Below, in pieces: positions 35,021 through 46,790 of a stretch of DNA of 64,000 bases (position 1 is its first letter; each line of letters opens with the position of its first letter). The notes beneath the pieces are model-generated. The model was not told where the DNA came from and ran no database searches. It was given only the letters and a program-made list of their open reading frames with translations. Source of the DNA: Hydractinia symbiolongicarpus (lineage: Eukaryota > Cnidaria > Hydrozoa > Anthoathecata > Hydractiniidae); the NCBI RefSeq assembly GCF_029227915.1, contig NC_079879.1, forward strand, positions 5,394,001 through 5,458,000. Reading direction: 5' to 3'. The position numbers were made by a program, and so were the translations under genes.

Positions 35021-35751
35021 TGGAGTAATCATTTCAGATGTTGTAAAAAACATAGAAACAAAATAAATTTATACTTATACATTGGTACATGTAGAGCAAA
35101 ATTGTCAAATCGATTGATGTGAATCAATTTTTAATTTTTCTCAATCTATTCGTCCATTTTCTTTTTAGAGGAAACGCGCCTGTACCTTATCGAGAAAAAA
35201 GTCGGTCAACAAGTTTTCTCGCCGATTTTTCTTTTTCCTTTTTTAATGCGCCACGGATTAAAATTTATTGAAAATCAAAAATCAAAAAAGGTGGGATGGT
35301 TTTGGTTTACATACTGAGTGTTATAACTGTTATATAAAAAAGAAGGATTTATTAAATTTTTTTGCTTGCATTTTATATTTGAAAAACTTCACAAGTGTAA
35401 CGAAACGAAATAAAAACTTCAAATGAAAACACTCATTGAGAAATCCATATAAAGATATTTTTAACTAGATAAAATGCGACTACATTGGTAAAATTTAGTC
35501 AATAAAAAGTTATGTCATTGTTTATGGAGTTTGAAAGGTACTTGTAACCAATACAAGGGGAAGATGTTTTATATGTAGGCAATTTCAGGGGAAGTAGGGT
35601 GTATCGTTTATTTTCAGGGTTTTGATGCACTTAACTTGCGGTTAAGTATTCGTCTGTCATTACAAAGCTTGTTTAATGTTTTAGGCTTTTGATTGAATAG
35701 TACAAATTCTTCCTTTGCAAAATTAAGCGAAACGACCGATCCGACATATTG

Positions 35752-38700
35752 TTAAACTGGCGCACCAGTTTGCTTTTCTTTAAATTTCACAAAGTTCTTA
35801 TTTTCCAGATCCGTCATAACTTTGTTTAACGCGTATATCTAAAAATAATAATTAAAAGATAATTTTGTACATTTTATTTTATAACCAATTGAAATTCCAA
35901 AATGAGGCTTAAGGATGCTTATGAAAAGTGCTTTTCCCAGGATCAATATATGCCTAGGTTATGCTTAATGGAAAAAAGATTTATTGAAATATGCTTATGA
36001 AAAACACATGATCAGGCTCAAAATATTTTTATTTGAGAAAAAATATTTTATTTAAATTTTAAACATTGTAGATTACAACTTTAATCTTACTACATAAAAA
36101 AAAACTGCTTACGAAACAAACAACATAACTCTTCACATCATATTCTTAGGCTACACATAATGCTTAAAAAATGCCTTACGGGTGCTTATAAGTATCATGC
36201 TTATAAAAAAGAATATGTATATAGTAAACTATGAAAATTCTGATTAAACTACTTTATATGTTACAATAAGATCTTACCAGCTGTCTTTGTTTTTTAACGA
36301 GATCTTCTCTCTCTTTTAATTTGCGCTCTCTATCAATCTGTAAAGTCTTCTTCAGCAGTATTCTTTCTTTCTCAGACTGTCTATTTCCTGCAATGGAAAA
36401 TTTTTGAAGTTGTCGAACTCAGAAAAAAATCCAAATGACGGAGACATGATAAAAATTATCTCACCTAACTTTTGTAGTCTCTTTTTAAAACTTCTTTGAC
36501 TCTAAAGTTAAAATACACATATGGAGTACACATTTATACAAAGAAATTAGTGTCTGATTCTCACCCAGGCTTGTCGACCTCTGTCTAGACGTTCCCTTTA
36601 AAAACATTTTTTGTATTTTTGTAGCTTATTAATATGAACAACATTTTGGGGAGAGTAACTTTCTTTAATTTAATTTGACTGAGAAGAAACAGATATATAC
36701 AAAAGGGAGGGTTGGGTAAGCATTATTCAACAACAGAGTAAAGAGCCAGCGCTTCAACATTAACTGGTAGAAGAATTAGAGTTGTTGGTTTCACCAATTA
36801 TTTTAAGGGGTGATACAAATCACAGGAAATTAATCCCCTAGAAATCTATTAGTCTTAAAAACAGTGGTTGTGTATGCATGTCAGTTTTTCCGCGCTCGCG
36901 TGTCGGCATTCTTTCTTTTGGCTTCCTTGGACATGGTTATAACTCTATGAATAGGCGGTCACAACTGAGTTGTTGTTTTGAAAGAGTGTACTATGTTAAG
37001 GCGTCTTTCCACTCACATTTGTTTGAGTGGAAATCCGCCTTTATGTTAAAGTTTGTTTAACTTGAAGATTTTTAAGCTAAAATTTAAAGTCACGTATACA
37101 GCTTACAGTTTTACGAATTTTTATTTTTTATTCATGTGTTTCTATGTATGTGCGCTTTGCCATAGGCTAGGTTGTTCAGTGGTATTGTGTTCATAATGTC
37201 GTGTCTGTAATCATCCGTAGTTGTGCTTCTCCCCTGGTCGGTGGTTGTTTAGTGTCTGGGCGGGTACGTGTTTTACCCTCAGGCTGTGATGTTACGTGAA
37301 GTATTTGTTAGTGTCTGTATACGTATTTTGTTTGTGAATGTGAATATTTTCGTCGTGTAGTTTGTTTAGTTCTGTGTAGTTATCTACCATTGTTTTTATT
37401 TATTGGAAATTATTTTGTTTTACGTATACAAATGTATATTTAATTTTATAGCGATGTTCATGTCTTAATGACTTATCCGTCATTTTCTCTGTATCTCTCC
37501 TTGCATCCGTAACAACAGTGAGAATTTCTGTATTATGAGTTATCCGTACATTTCATCCTTTAAAATTTTTATTTCATGGTTGGTTAAATTCTGATAACCT
37601 ATTTCTTACAGCAACTATATACTAACCTACTGTGAACTAATGACAAATTAAATATGTAAGCTTCCAGTCAGAAACGCATGGAAAAAACCTTTATGATTTA
37701 AAATAGATATTTTTTCATTTCGTCGACTTCCCACTCCTTTGTTATTGCCGGCGACTAGCTTAGATATTTCATTGCTTTTTTATTAGTTATTATTTCCATT
37801 ACAACTTTTGTCGCGGCGATAAAAGAAAACAACGATCTTATTGCTTCTGGTGGGAGCCAGACGCTACAATTTTAGGCGTCTGCCCAAGTAGTTAAAATAA
37901 TGTAGGGAAAATTACCTTGACGTCTGCTAAACATGCCACAAATTCGAAATTATAGGTATCTGTAATAAAATACGGATTTTAATTTCTTACAATTGGGTTT
38001 TGCTTCCATAAATAAAGCAACTAGTTGTACATACCAGGACTACATGGTGGGACACATGGAATGCCATTTATGTTACCCGACTGCTTCTCAGAGTAAAACT
38101 TTTTCTTGCTCTTTTTAATTGGAGAAACTGATATTAAGTTTTTTAATTTTCTGTTATGTTTCTTCGGCAAAAACGTTTCTTTTCGTCCCGAAAAGGATTT
38201 AGTGTGAGCATAAAATAGCGTGTTTTTCCACTGCGTTTTTGTACACGGTGCTTTCACTACCACGTCTAATTTATTAGGTGAAACCTCTGTTGACTTGTTC
38301 TGTATGTTTTTGGCTTTGTTAAAAGAAGATGTTGTACATAATCGTGTAATGTTATGATTTGAGCTGTTAACAATAGGCAGCTTAATTGGTCTTTCCGAAG
38401 AACAACCAGTAGCTTTGCGAAGTTTATTTTTCTTTGCGTCGTTAGTAGTATCAGAAATGCCATCATTTGTCTCCAGTTTTTTCAACTCTTGCGACGCTTT
38501 TTTTTCAACCACAAATATATTGCTTGGTGTATTTTCTGTAATGAGAGTACATAATATAAAGAAAGTACAAAAGTATAATAAAAGTATATATAATTATATA
38601 AATAATAAATAATAAAATTTTACTACGCTTTTCTAAGAGTAATATCAGCTTGTTTTATAAAATGAAAAGTATAGCTACCTTTATCAATGTCATTCTTTTT

Positions 38701-38940
38701 CGTTGTACGTTGTTGATATTTACCACCTGAAATTAACTTTTTTCTTTCCAAAAGATTTGCACTATAAATATTTCTTTTTAGTGCACCTTGATCTATTTTA
38801 GTGTTAGCTATTATACAAGCTTCCACCTTGAATGGAGAAGTATTTCTTCTGTCATATGACCAGGTATTTTGCCGAAATATCTGTTGTGCGAGAAATTGGG
38901 CTTTTAAGGACACGACCATTTCCACAGTTGTTTTACACAA
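35752..38940 (-). CDS. Unrecognised basic coiled-coil protein, 6 exons
   Basis: I do not recognise this protein. Minus-strand exons in order: 38679-38940, 38035-38535, 36565-36578 (a 14-nt microexon), 36465-36501, 36278-36387, 35752-35838. The joined 1011 nt keep frame and give 336 aa. The N-terminus (MCKTTVEMVVSLKAQFLAQQ) is weakly helical. The middle is Lys/Ser/Asn-rich and probably disordered, with basic clusters such as SPIKKSKKKF that could be nuclear localisation signals, and a PCVPPCSPG turn. The last 80 residues are charged and helical (SFKKRLQKLG, SEKERILLKK, RERKLKEREDLVKKQRQL) and should form a coiled coil. The microexon is the least certain part; without it the phase does not match. 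The gene starts 199 bp from SAP18 on the other strand. Confidence 0.68.
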
Positions 38941-39139
38941 AACACATGCCTTTTGAAAGCTAACTACCTAAAGAATATTAATGTCTGTTCACATACAACG
39001 TTTTGTTTACATACATCAGCCGCCATTTTAGAAATAGAATTTGTTGTTCATAGAGATAGATTCCAAAATATGACTTTACAGAACAGTTCTTTATTTATTT
39101 ATTTATAAATTTACTACTATCAATATTTGACAAAAGAAA
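38941..39139. promoter_or_regulatory. Bidirectional promoter region between the coiled-coil gene and SAP18
   Basis: Only 199 bp separate the two divergent start codons. CCGCCATTTT at about 39020 (reading AAAATGGCGG on the minus strand) and a second AAAATGGCGG at the SAP18 start (ATG at 39140) resemble YY1-type elements around start sites. Shared promoter use is inferred from the spacing. Confidence 0.45.
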
Positions 39140-42100
39140 ATGGCGGAGAGACGTGGTGGTGGAAACAGAAATCGTTCTCGAAGTAGATCCCCATTTGGTA
39201 GGAAAAACTCCGAGCGAGATGGAATTCAGGATCGTTTAAAGCGGATAAGTGGTACTGATGGCGATCAGCCAACTGAAAATGGCATTAGCGATAATGTGAA
39301 AATAGACAGAGAAAAGGCATGTAGCTATAGCTAGCTAGTCTAGTAAACTAAATTCATCATTTTTCCCTTTTTGATATTTTTGATGAGAGAAGGGAAAAAA
39401 TAGAGTTTAGGATGACCTACCTGACAATTTGAAATTTGTTATTTGAAACGGAAAAATATTAGCCACTCAAATTTCATATCATTGTTTTTAAATATTCACG
39501 TAATTATTTTTGCAGTCACCTTAAAAAATGGTAGAGGAAAAAATAAACATTGCGATATTTTTCGCCAGTGGACAAGAGGGTGCCGATAAGCCGCAAACGC
39601 CCGCATATATACAGGCGAGCTCGGGCGACTTTTCAAATAAAATTGGCGGTTGTCCCCCGGAAACCGCCTGCACTTTCCCGAACTCGCCCAGAACATTCCC
39701 GAAATCCAGTCCTTGGTTGGGAAGAAGGCGCTTGATGAGAAAGGAGTTAATAAAGTTTATATATAAGTTATTTATAAAGTAAACTTCTTCAAAAACCATC
39801 AAAAACAGTTCTTCTAAGAACTTCGCTACGACATAGTAAGTTTATTTTATTTTTATAGTTTTTTTGAATCATACATTAGTGTCTGTTTTTTTTTCTTTCG
39901 GGCATTGTTCTGGTCTATGCAGGTTTTTTCGGGCGAATACTTGAATTTTTTTCAAAACGCCTAACTCGCCCGAAAATGCCCGCACTTTTTACGGCGTATG
40001 CGGATTATCAGCACCCTCGTCAGTGGACAGCGCAGCTAAGAAAAGTAGAAAAAGAATAAACTTTGACCGAAACAAAGCAGGTAACAGCCTGGGAGTTTAC
40101 ATGAAAGACACAATAAAAATTAATGAAACTAGCTAGTACCGTAAACTATTTTTTGATAGCTTTAAACATTTGGCTCATCAAACTCAAATAAAGTCCTCCT
40201 TGATGTCTTCCATTTTAAATGTGATCTCTGCAATAGCATTTGAATAGCTAATGTTACCACAAGGGTGCCGATAAGCCGCATACGCCAAAAAAACCACGGG
40301 CGTTTTTAGGAGAGTTCGGCATTTTAAAAAAAATCAAGTATTTGCCCAAATAAACCCGCATAGACCCAAACAATGCCTGAAAAAAAAAAAAAAACAGACA
40401 CTGATTCAAACTTACAAATAAACTTACAAACTTACAAATAAACTTACTATGTGGTAGCGAAGTTCTTAAAAGAACTGTTTTTGATAGTTTATAAAAAGAT
40501 TTACTTGATAAATAACTTTTATATAAACTATATTAACTCCTTTATCTTCAAGCTCCTTTTTCCAACTATCGTCCGCATGGTATGTTGCATCAGGAATTGC
40601 ATTTCGGGAATGTTCCTGCGAGTTTGGGAAAGTGCGGGCAATTTCCGACGACAACTGTCAATTTAATTCGAAAAGTCGCCCGAACTCGCCCTTTCATATG
40701 CGGGCGTTTGCGGCTTATCTGCATCCTCTTTGTTTATCAGTTCTATGGTTGTTATTTCTGAACTAGAATAACAGACTTTACAGTCAGGGAAAACAGCAAA
40801 TTAGGATATGATCATGAACTAATTAGGCTATTCTCCAAATTAGCTATGATGTCCTAATTAGGCTATGAATTTTTTTTAAAAGCAAAAAAGTCACCGTTGA
40901 TGCGCTATCCGCATCTTTATTTCATTCTCTTTGTGCAGCCAAATTTCAAAACTGTGATATTTAAAAAAATCGTCGCATTTGTAAAAGATATTGACCAAAA
41001 TCGGCAAAATACTTTGCACATAGTCTAATTAGCTTATGATGGCCCAACTAGGAGATTCTTTCCAGCCAAACACCGTCTTTCCGCAACCACCATTTTAAAA
41101 ATCAACATCCTTTTTAGGCTATTTGATATCCTAATTAGGTCATTTTCGCAAAAATTTAAATAAATGTAAACATTTTGTTGACCCGTCATTAGTTTTCGTT
41201 GAAATTTTGAAGAGTTAGGCACAGCATTGGTAAGAATCAAAGCAACAAGTAATATAGACGCGAATGTAAGTATAATTTTCGCAAAAGTTAAAAATATGGT
41301 TCCAAATCCTAATTAGGCTATCAGCATGGCTTAATTAGGAGATGATAGCCTAATTAGCTTAATTTGCTGTTTTCCCTTACTGCTTTAGATACATATTTAA
41401 TATTGAAAAGGCAGCCACATTCTCTGGATATTATCCAACAAGGGAAATCCCCACAGATTAGTTCTCTTCCTTGTGTTACAAATACATGCCCGTGACACAT
41501 ACACAAGTTGGAGGGGTTGGTGGTTGGAGTGGTTAATTTTGCCAGAGAGAGGGAGCATTTCTATAGTTGTTTTCCTTTTTACTGAGAATACTGGATTTTT
41601 GCTGATATTTTTCACAATAAAAGCAGCCATGCCTTGAGGATATCATCTCAGGGAAATCCTCGAAATAGCGACAAACTTTGTTGTGCTGGAAACAAACTTT
41701 TGCCACACTAAAACACCCTAGTTCATGCAAAAAAAAGGTTAATACAGCACAATAGTTTACTTGAAGAATGTCACTAATTGTCTACATCTTAAAGTGCATT
41801 TTAACACATTTTTTATTTGTGGTATGTGTGATTATGATTAAGAAACTTCCATAATGGCACATGACAGATAAAAACAAAACGAAAGAGATGCGGAATTATT
41901 TTGCATGTTTCAATTTTTAATTTTGAACTTATAATAGGCAAGATGTAGCTACAGAAATGTGTAAATAACGGGCCAGGGCCAGAACTGATTTCGTCAGACA
42001 TAGTTGCGTCTGGGTCGGACAATGTTCGATGTTCAACTGCACATTGTTGAGTGAATGTTAGCATAGCCTGCAGTGACGTATCCAGAGTTTTTTTGGGACT

Positions 42101-44182
42101 ACCACTTTCTTATGCCCAACTTTTGCTTAGGTTAGTATCTCCGTGAGGCACCACCATGGCTGTTACCGAAGGGAAAATTTTGGGTTTTGAGGTCCCTAGA
42201 TCGCTGAGCTTACACTTTATATAAATATTGTGACGATCTAGCAACTTTGTTTGGTTTCGAATATAAACCATCCCTTATAACAACTTTGCAAAATTGCTGT
42301 TGAACAGGGTGGGTATTTGCACAGGGTCAAGCAAAAAAGGAAAGGGCTGAGATGTCCTAGTTGCGCAATTTACATCTCAATGCCATGAGATGTTTATTTC
42401 AATGAGAGATCCACTGGAACTATGTCTGAAACCTCTTTGATAAAAATGGTTGCAATACTTACTGCCTTCTCGCAGATGCAGCTAGCGGCTGCTTTAAGCG
42501 TCACTATGTATCTTTTGCTATATTGCTCACAAGTGAGTGTGACATTACTTACTTGACATTTACTGTACTACTAACAATCTATTTTTCTATAACTGTAACT
42601 TGCATAAGTAATTATGACGTTAATCCGAAAAAACTTGCATGAAAATTTAAAATTTAGATCAACTATTGCTGCATGGTTGCAGTCATGTGAATTCCATGTT
42701 GAATTCCTGTATGTGTGCACGCAAACACTCGCCCAATTCTGAGGAATGAGAAACTAGCTGAGCTATTAATTGCTCCCTCGATTGCACAAAAGTTTATCCT
42801 GCTAAGCAATTTAATTTATCTCACAAGGAGACCAATGTTATATTTCTTAGCATTTGCAGTAAAAAAGTAACCAAAATATATAAAAAAGATGATATATAAA
42901 ATAGATAAAAATTATTGCTTGGGTGTTATTTTCTTATTGATAGGCTTGCATGCAGAGAATGTCGGCAAAACTGTCCTTGTTTTAGAGAATGTGGAAAAAA
43001 TATTTCGCATCTAAAATTATTCAGACCTTGAAGAATGGACTTCTTCGCTCTAAGGGAAACAAAGCCCAAGTTTTTAATGAATAGGAAAAATAACACTGTC
43101 TGTTCAAAAGATTCTAGTTGAGGTAAATTTTAATTTAAGTTCCCAGAGTAAAGGAGAACATAATGTGCCAACCCCTGAAGTGCCCCTTAATCGGATTGGA
43201 TGCACAGGGCTGTATTGAATCGGTGCCAAAGTGTGAGAGTTATAATCACTAAGCTATGACACGACAACTTCTTAAATGTATTTTGCGGGTTTTACCCAAA
43301 ATATTCCCGAACTTGCTCAAATTATTTCGAAACTAACCTGAATTTCTCCAAAATGCAAAACAGCAAGAGATCTTTAATTCACGAACCTATTTTTATGCTT
43401 TGATAATAACAGAATGCATTTTGAGGTTCAATCCTTAGAAAACTTTTAAGTTCAAATTTGCAATACTGTGATGTACTTATATAATGCTATTGTTCTTTTT
43501 CTTAGACTTGCCCTTTACTGTTAAGAGTGTTTTGTCAAATTGGAAAGCATCACAGGTATTGTTTTAATATCGTAGCTGAAAATTGATTCCTTTATTAGAT
43601 AGCTATTTATGAAATTGCTTTTCTGAATGCTGAATTTTACACATTGGTTAGAAGAAAACACTGAAAGTGATAAATAAATTATAAAATTTGCTGTACTTTA
43701 TTTATAATATTTAGAACAGAGGAGTTTGCTCATAACAAGACACCCTCGAATGAGCTGCAAATTTATACATGGTAAAAATAATTTAAATTTCGGTTTTGTT
43801 ATTTTAGAAAGTTTTTGCTGCTATTTATCTGCACAGAAGTCGACACAATGTATTCTATGGGCTCCGGCTTAAGGTTGATATATTTTAGGTAGAGATTTGA
43901 ATGCTTTTATAATTTAGGAAAGATGCTAGCTTAAAGGAACTCATGAGTTTGGTCAAGGAGGTTAACCCAGAAGCAAGACGTAAAGGAACTTATTTTGATT
44001 TTGCAATTATATATCCGAACTTCCAGCGTGGAGGGTACATATTAAAAGATATTGGTACGACTTGCTCTGGACAAAAGTGCCCGGATGATAACGTCACACT
44101 CCATTCAAAAAGGTTCCAAATCGGTGATTTTTTGGACATAGCAATAATGTTGCCTCCCAAGGAGAGAAGAGACAGTTTATGA
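39140..44182 (+). CDS. SAP18: Histone deacetylase complex subunit SAP18, 4 exons
   Basis: SAP18 is a nuclear ubiquitin-fold protein of the Sin3-HDAC co-repressor and of the ASAP/PSAP complexes that join RNPS1 with Acinus or Pinin at exon junctions. Exons: 39140-39316, 43506-43555, 43715-43771, 43918-44182; 549 nt, 182 aa (human 153). The core is clear: IDREK-TCPLLLRVF across intron 1, then KHHR, NELQIYTW, LMSLVKEVNPEARRKGT and RFQIGDFLDIAI. The N-terminal extension is Arg/Ser/Gly-rich (RNRSRSRSPFGRK), unlike the short human N-terminus. Intron 1 (4.2 kb) must start with GC (AAG|GCATGT); the nearest GT would break the frame. It is therefore a GC-AG intron, and it hosts several MITEs. Confidence 0.93.
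39574..40020. mobile_element. MITE, GAGGGTGCCGATAA family, copy 2 (447 bp)
   Basis: Same orientation and layout as copy 1 in PAIP2. It is flanked by a perfect 8-bp duplication, CAGTGGAC, at 39566-39573 and 40021-40028. It lies in SAP18 intron 1. The overlapping ORFs on both strands here are shared with copy 1 and are not genes. Confidence 0.82.
40260..40730. mobile_element. MITE, GAGGGTGCCGATAA family, copy 3 (inverted)
   Basis: Starts AAGGGTGCCGATAAGCCGC and ends GCGGCTTATCTGCATCCTC, in the reverse orientation to copy 2, which lies 240 bp upstream. Its ends are more diverged and no target duplication is recognisable, so it looks older. Confidence 0.7.
40781..41382. mobile_element. MITE with CAGTMAGGGAAAACAGCAAA ends (602 bp)
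   Basis: CAGTCAGGGAAAACAGCAAA at 40781 faces its inverted counterpart ending TTTTCCCTTACTG at 41382. CTTTA directly flanks both sides, a 5-bp target duplication. The interior repeats TAATTAGGCTAT and its complement many times. It is noncoding and lies in SAP18 intron 1. The superfamily is not assigned. Confidence 0.72.
41817..41965. repeat. Dispersed repeat, copy 2
   Basis: Second copy of the 24390-24545 repeat, with AAGAAACTTCCATAATGGCA, GATAAAAACAAAA and GATGTAGCTACAGAAA in the same order. It lies in SAP18 intron 1. Confidence 0.5.
43190..43262 (-). repeat. Degenerate tRNA-like SINE head (tentative)
   Basis: The minus strand reads GTCATAGCTTAGTGATTATAAC followed by ACCGATTC, resembling the head of the SINE at 19050-19128 with mutated boxes. 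The similarity is short, so this is a weak call. Confidence 0.3.
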
Positions 44183-44374
44183 AGATTCTGTAAAATATTT
44201 GCTTTGTATATATTGTGTGTTACTGCGCCATTATGCACACAGACGAGCTGTATAAGAACTAACGAACTTGGATTTTAATAAGAAAAACGTTATAATATAG
44301 CATTTTTAATGTTTTATAATTTTTGCGGAAAACATGTGAGCTTTGCTCTGTTACACCTTTGGAATTAACCATAT

Positions 44375-44998
44375 AGGCCGTTCCACATTACAGCAATATA
44401 TAGAAAAATATTGACAGCAATATATTTATGAATAATGATATCAATTGAAAATTATTGAATTCATTATATTGGAAAATATTTCGAATTATTGCAAAGACCG
44501 AATATTTGTGTGTTTTGGCTCAAGATTGACGAGGTTGGTTTTGGTGAGCTCTGAGTGAAGACATGTGCGGCATGTTGCTGTTGCGTCGTAGCTTGAGGAA
44601 ATAGAATTTGATCATTCGTAGCAAAATCGTGTGGCTGACTTTCAAAATAATAAATGTTATTTTGCTCCATCTTTTATCTTCGATCGTATGTTTCATTTAC
44701 TGTTTATTTCAGACAGACAAATTTCGAATACTTTGCTGATTCGATTTTTCTATTGTTCGGAAAACAATAGAGTCTTCTCACAACAAAAGAATTTCCCTTG
44801 CCATATTTTTTTTAATTCAAACCGTGTTTGAATTAAAAAGTCTTGACAAGTATTGAAAGCGATTGCGTAATGTTTTTTCGAACGTGTCTCAAAAGTTGGT
44901 TTCACATTATGTCAATTAATTGAGGCAATATTTTTCAATAGTTATCAATAATTTCCAATATATTGGATTCAATATATTTCTGTAATGTGAAACGGCCT
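44375..44998. mobile_element. MITE with AGGCCGTTYCACATTACAG ends (624 bp)
   Basis: AGGCCGTTCCACATTACAG at 44375 faces CTGTAATGTGAAACGGCCT ending at 44998. Inner CAATATATT/AATATATTG blocks are inverted too. It lies about 190 bp beyond the SAP18 stop, so it may fall in the 3' UTR. It is noncoding: the ORFs inside are antisense pairs over repeat sequence. Confidence 0.7.
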
Positions 44999-45160
44999 TA
45001 TTAGTGACATGTCTAATAAATGTATTATACGTTGCTATCATCACTAGCTTTATTGGCCTCTTAAAACAATTTGCCTTGTCCCGGCTGAGCGGAATCGTGC
45101 TTGAGCTAAGCCCTGGCTTCCGTCTCAGGCTAGATACTTTGGATGAAAAAATGTTGAAAT

Positions 45161-45227
45161 ACAACCTTGTCCCCACCGTCCGCGATCATCACAAAGAGAA
45201 AAAGAGCCCTTGGAATAGGGTTGGTTG
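45161..45227. repeat. Short hairpin element, diverged CCTTGTCCCC copy
   Basis: ACAACCTTGTCCCCACCGTC on the left faces GCCCTTGGAATAGGGTTGG on the right. It is the same family as 6605-6700. Confidence 0.45.
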
Positions 45228-45989
45228 AAATACACTGTTTGCGCACCATTATTTTAAAATATTTTCAGACTATGGCCAAGACGATTTATTAATATCGTCT
45301 TTATTATCGTCACAAAAACAGATAACAAGCTTGCCCGTGAACACTGACATAAACATCCTTTATCAATACGCTTCGCGGAACAAAATGACTGCCTTTTTTA
45401 CTTCAGTGAAACATTTAGAAATTATTTTTACCGTTTTTGCGGCGTTAAAACCTGCAGATTTTAATTTTGTCATTACATTCCCGACCTTCCATGTCTAAGA
45501 TCTCAATGAAAAGGCCCATATTTACAAATTCAATTAATTATAAAAAGATTTAAACAGTTTCATTTTGTTAAAATGGAATGGGATCTAACTAGCGCTGGAA
45601 CATAACATTTTAATGCTTGACATCTACTTTGAACATAAGGAACGCAAGAAATACTCAGCCATGTGACTAAGCACAAAATAGAAATAGTAAGAAAAAAAAA
45701 AAATTTATAAAAATAATTTCTTAAATCGACTAACTACAAATTTATCCTCTTAAAAATTGTCACATTTGGAGGAAAATATTCTTATTAAAGTATTAAAATT
45801 TATACCAACCACATCCACTTTTGTAATTGATTATTCAAAAGGTCTGTGATATTACTTTCTCTCATGCAACTTAAGCCTGATAAGGCTTAAAAACCCTCCA
45901 ACTGGAGTCCACTTCCTACCCAAGATCATAATCTTCACGAATATTTCCGTAGAATCTTTCCTCCAAGGTAGAATAAAAAGTGAAATTGA

Positions 45990-46790
45990 GGATACTTTTA
46001 ATTCTGTCCCACAGTTTGTCATAAGAAAGTACACTGTCAAAAAATTTGAAAAACAACCCTAACATATTTAAACCAGCGGACAAAGGTAGCAGTTTTGTTA
46101 TCATGAATAAAACTGATCATATTTTTAAAGTCAACAGCCAACTTGAGAACACAAAATACTACAAAAAGTTACCTTTTGACCCTACTCTTCAGATTGCGAA
46201 TGATATATCAACATTTATTCACTTTTTATATTCCAGACATAGAATAACAAGAGAAGTTGCTAATTTTTTTTAGAACAACCACTCCTCGACGCACACCACT
46301 TTTTTATGGATTACCCAAAATACACAAACCTAATGTACTCCTTAGACCCATGGTATCAGCTAACGACTCTCTAACAGAAAGCATGTCAGCAGATCATATA
46401 TGCAAACCGTCATGAAGTCATTACCTTCTTACATAAAAGACACTAAACATCATCTCAGAAGTATTCTAGAACTTCCTCTTATTCCTCCAAATACTATTTT
46501 AGTTACTGTTGATGTAGTATCACTCTACACTAACATACCCCATGATGAAGGCATCGAAAGTTTTGTTAGAAACTCTATCAAAAAATAAAGACATCCTTCC
46601 ACCAGAAACTCCTCCTTTAAATACTATTAAAATAATGATGGACTTTGTCCTAAAACATAACTGTTGTAATCTCATGGATGATTATTACCAATAAATCTAT
46701 GACACAGTCGTGGGCTCCAAATGTGCACCCCTTTACTCTTGTATCTACATAGGCCACCATGAAAGTACTAAAATACTTTCTCTTACCACA
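45990..46790 (+). pseudogene. Penelope-like element reverse transcriptase, degraded
   Basis: Plus-strand pieces in three frames keep the Penelope-type RT order. FKPADKGSSFVIMNK and NTKYYKKL occur in 46046-46270. RTPLFYGLPKIHKPN with LRPMVSAND follows at about 46285-46380. TVDVVSLYTNIPHDEG lies at 46507-46555. A remnant of GSKCAP lies at about 46715. Frameshifts and stops separate them, and the YADD-bearing part and endonuclease are missing. It is a dead copy, independent of the endonuclease fragments at 26.7-28.0 kb. Confidence 0.8.
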
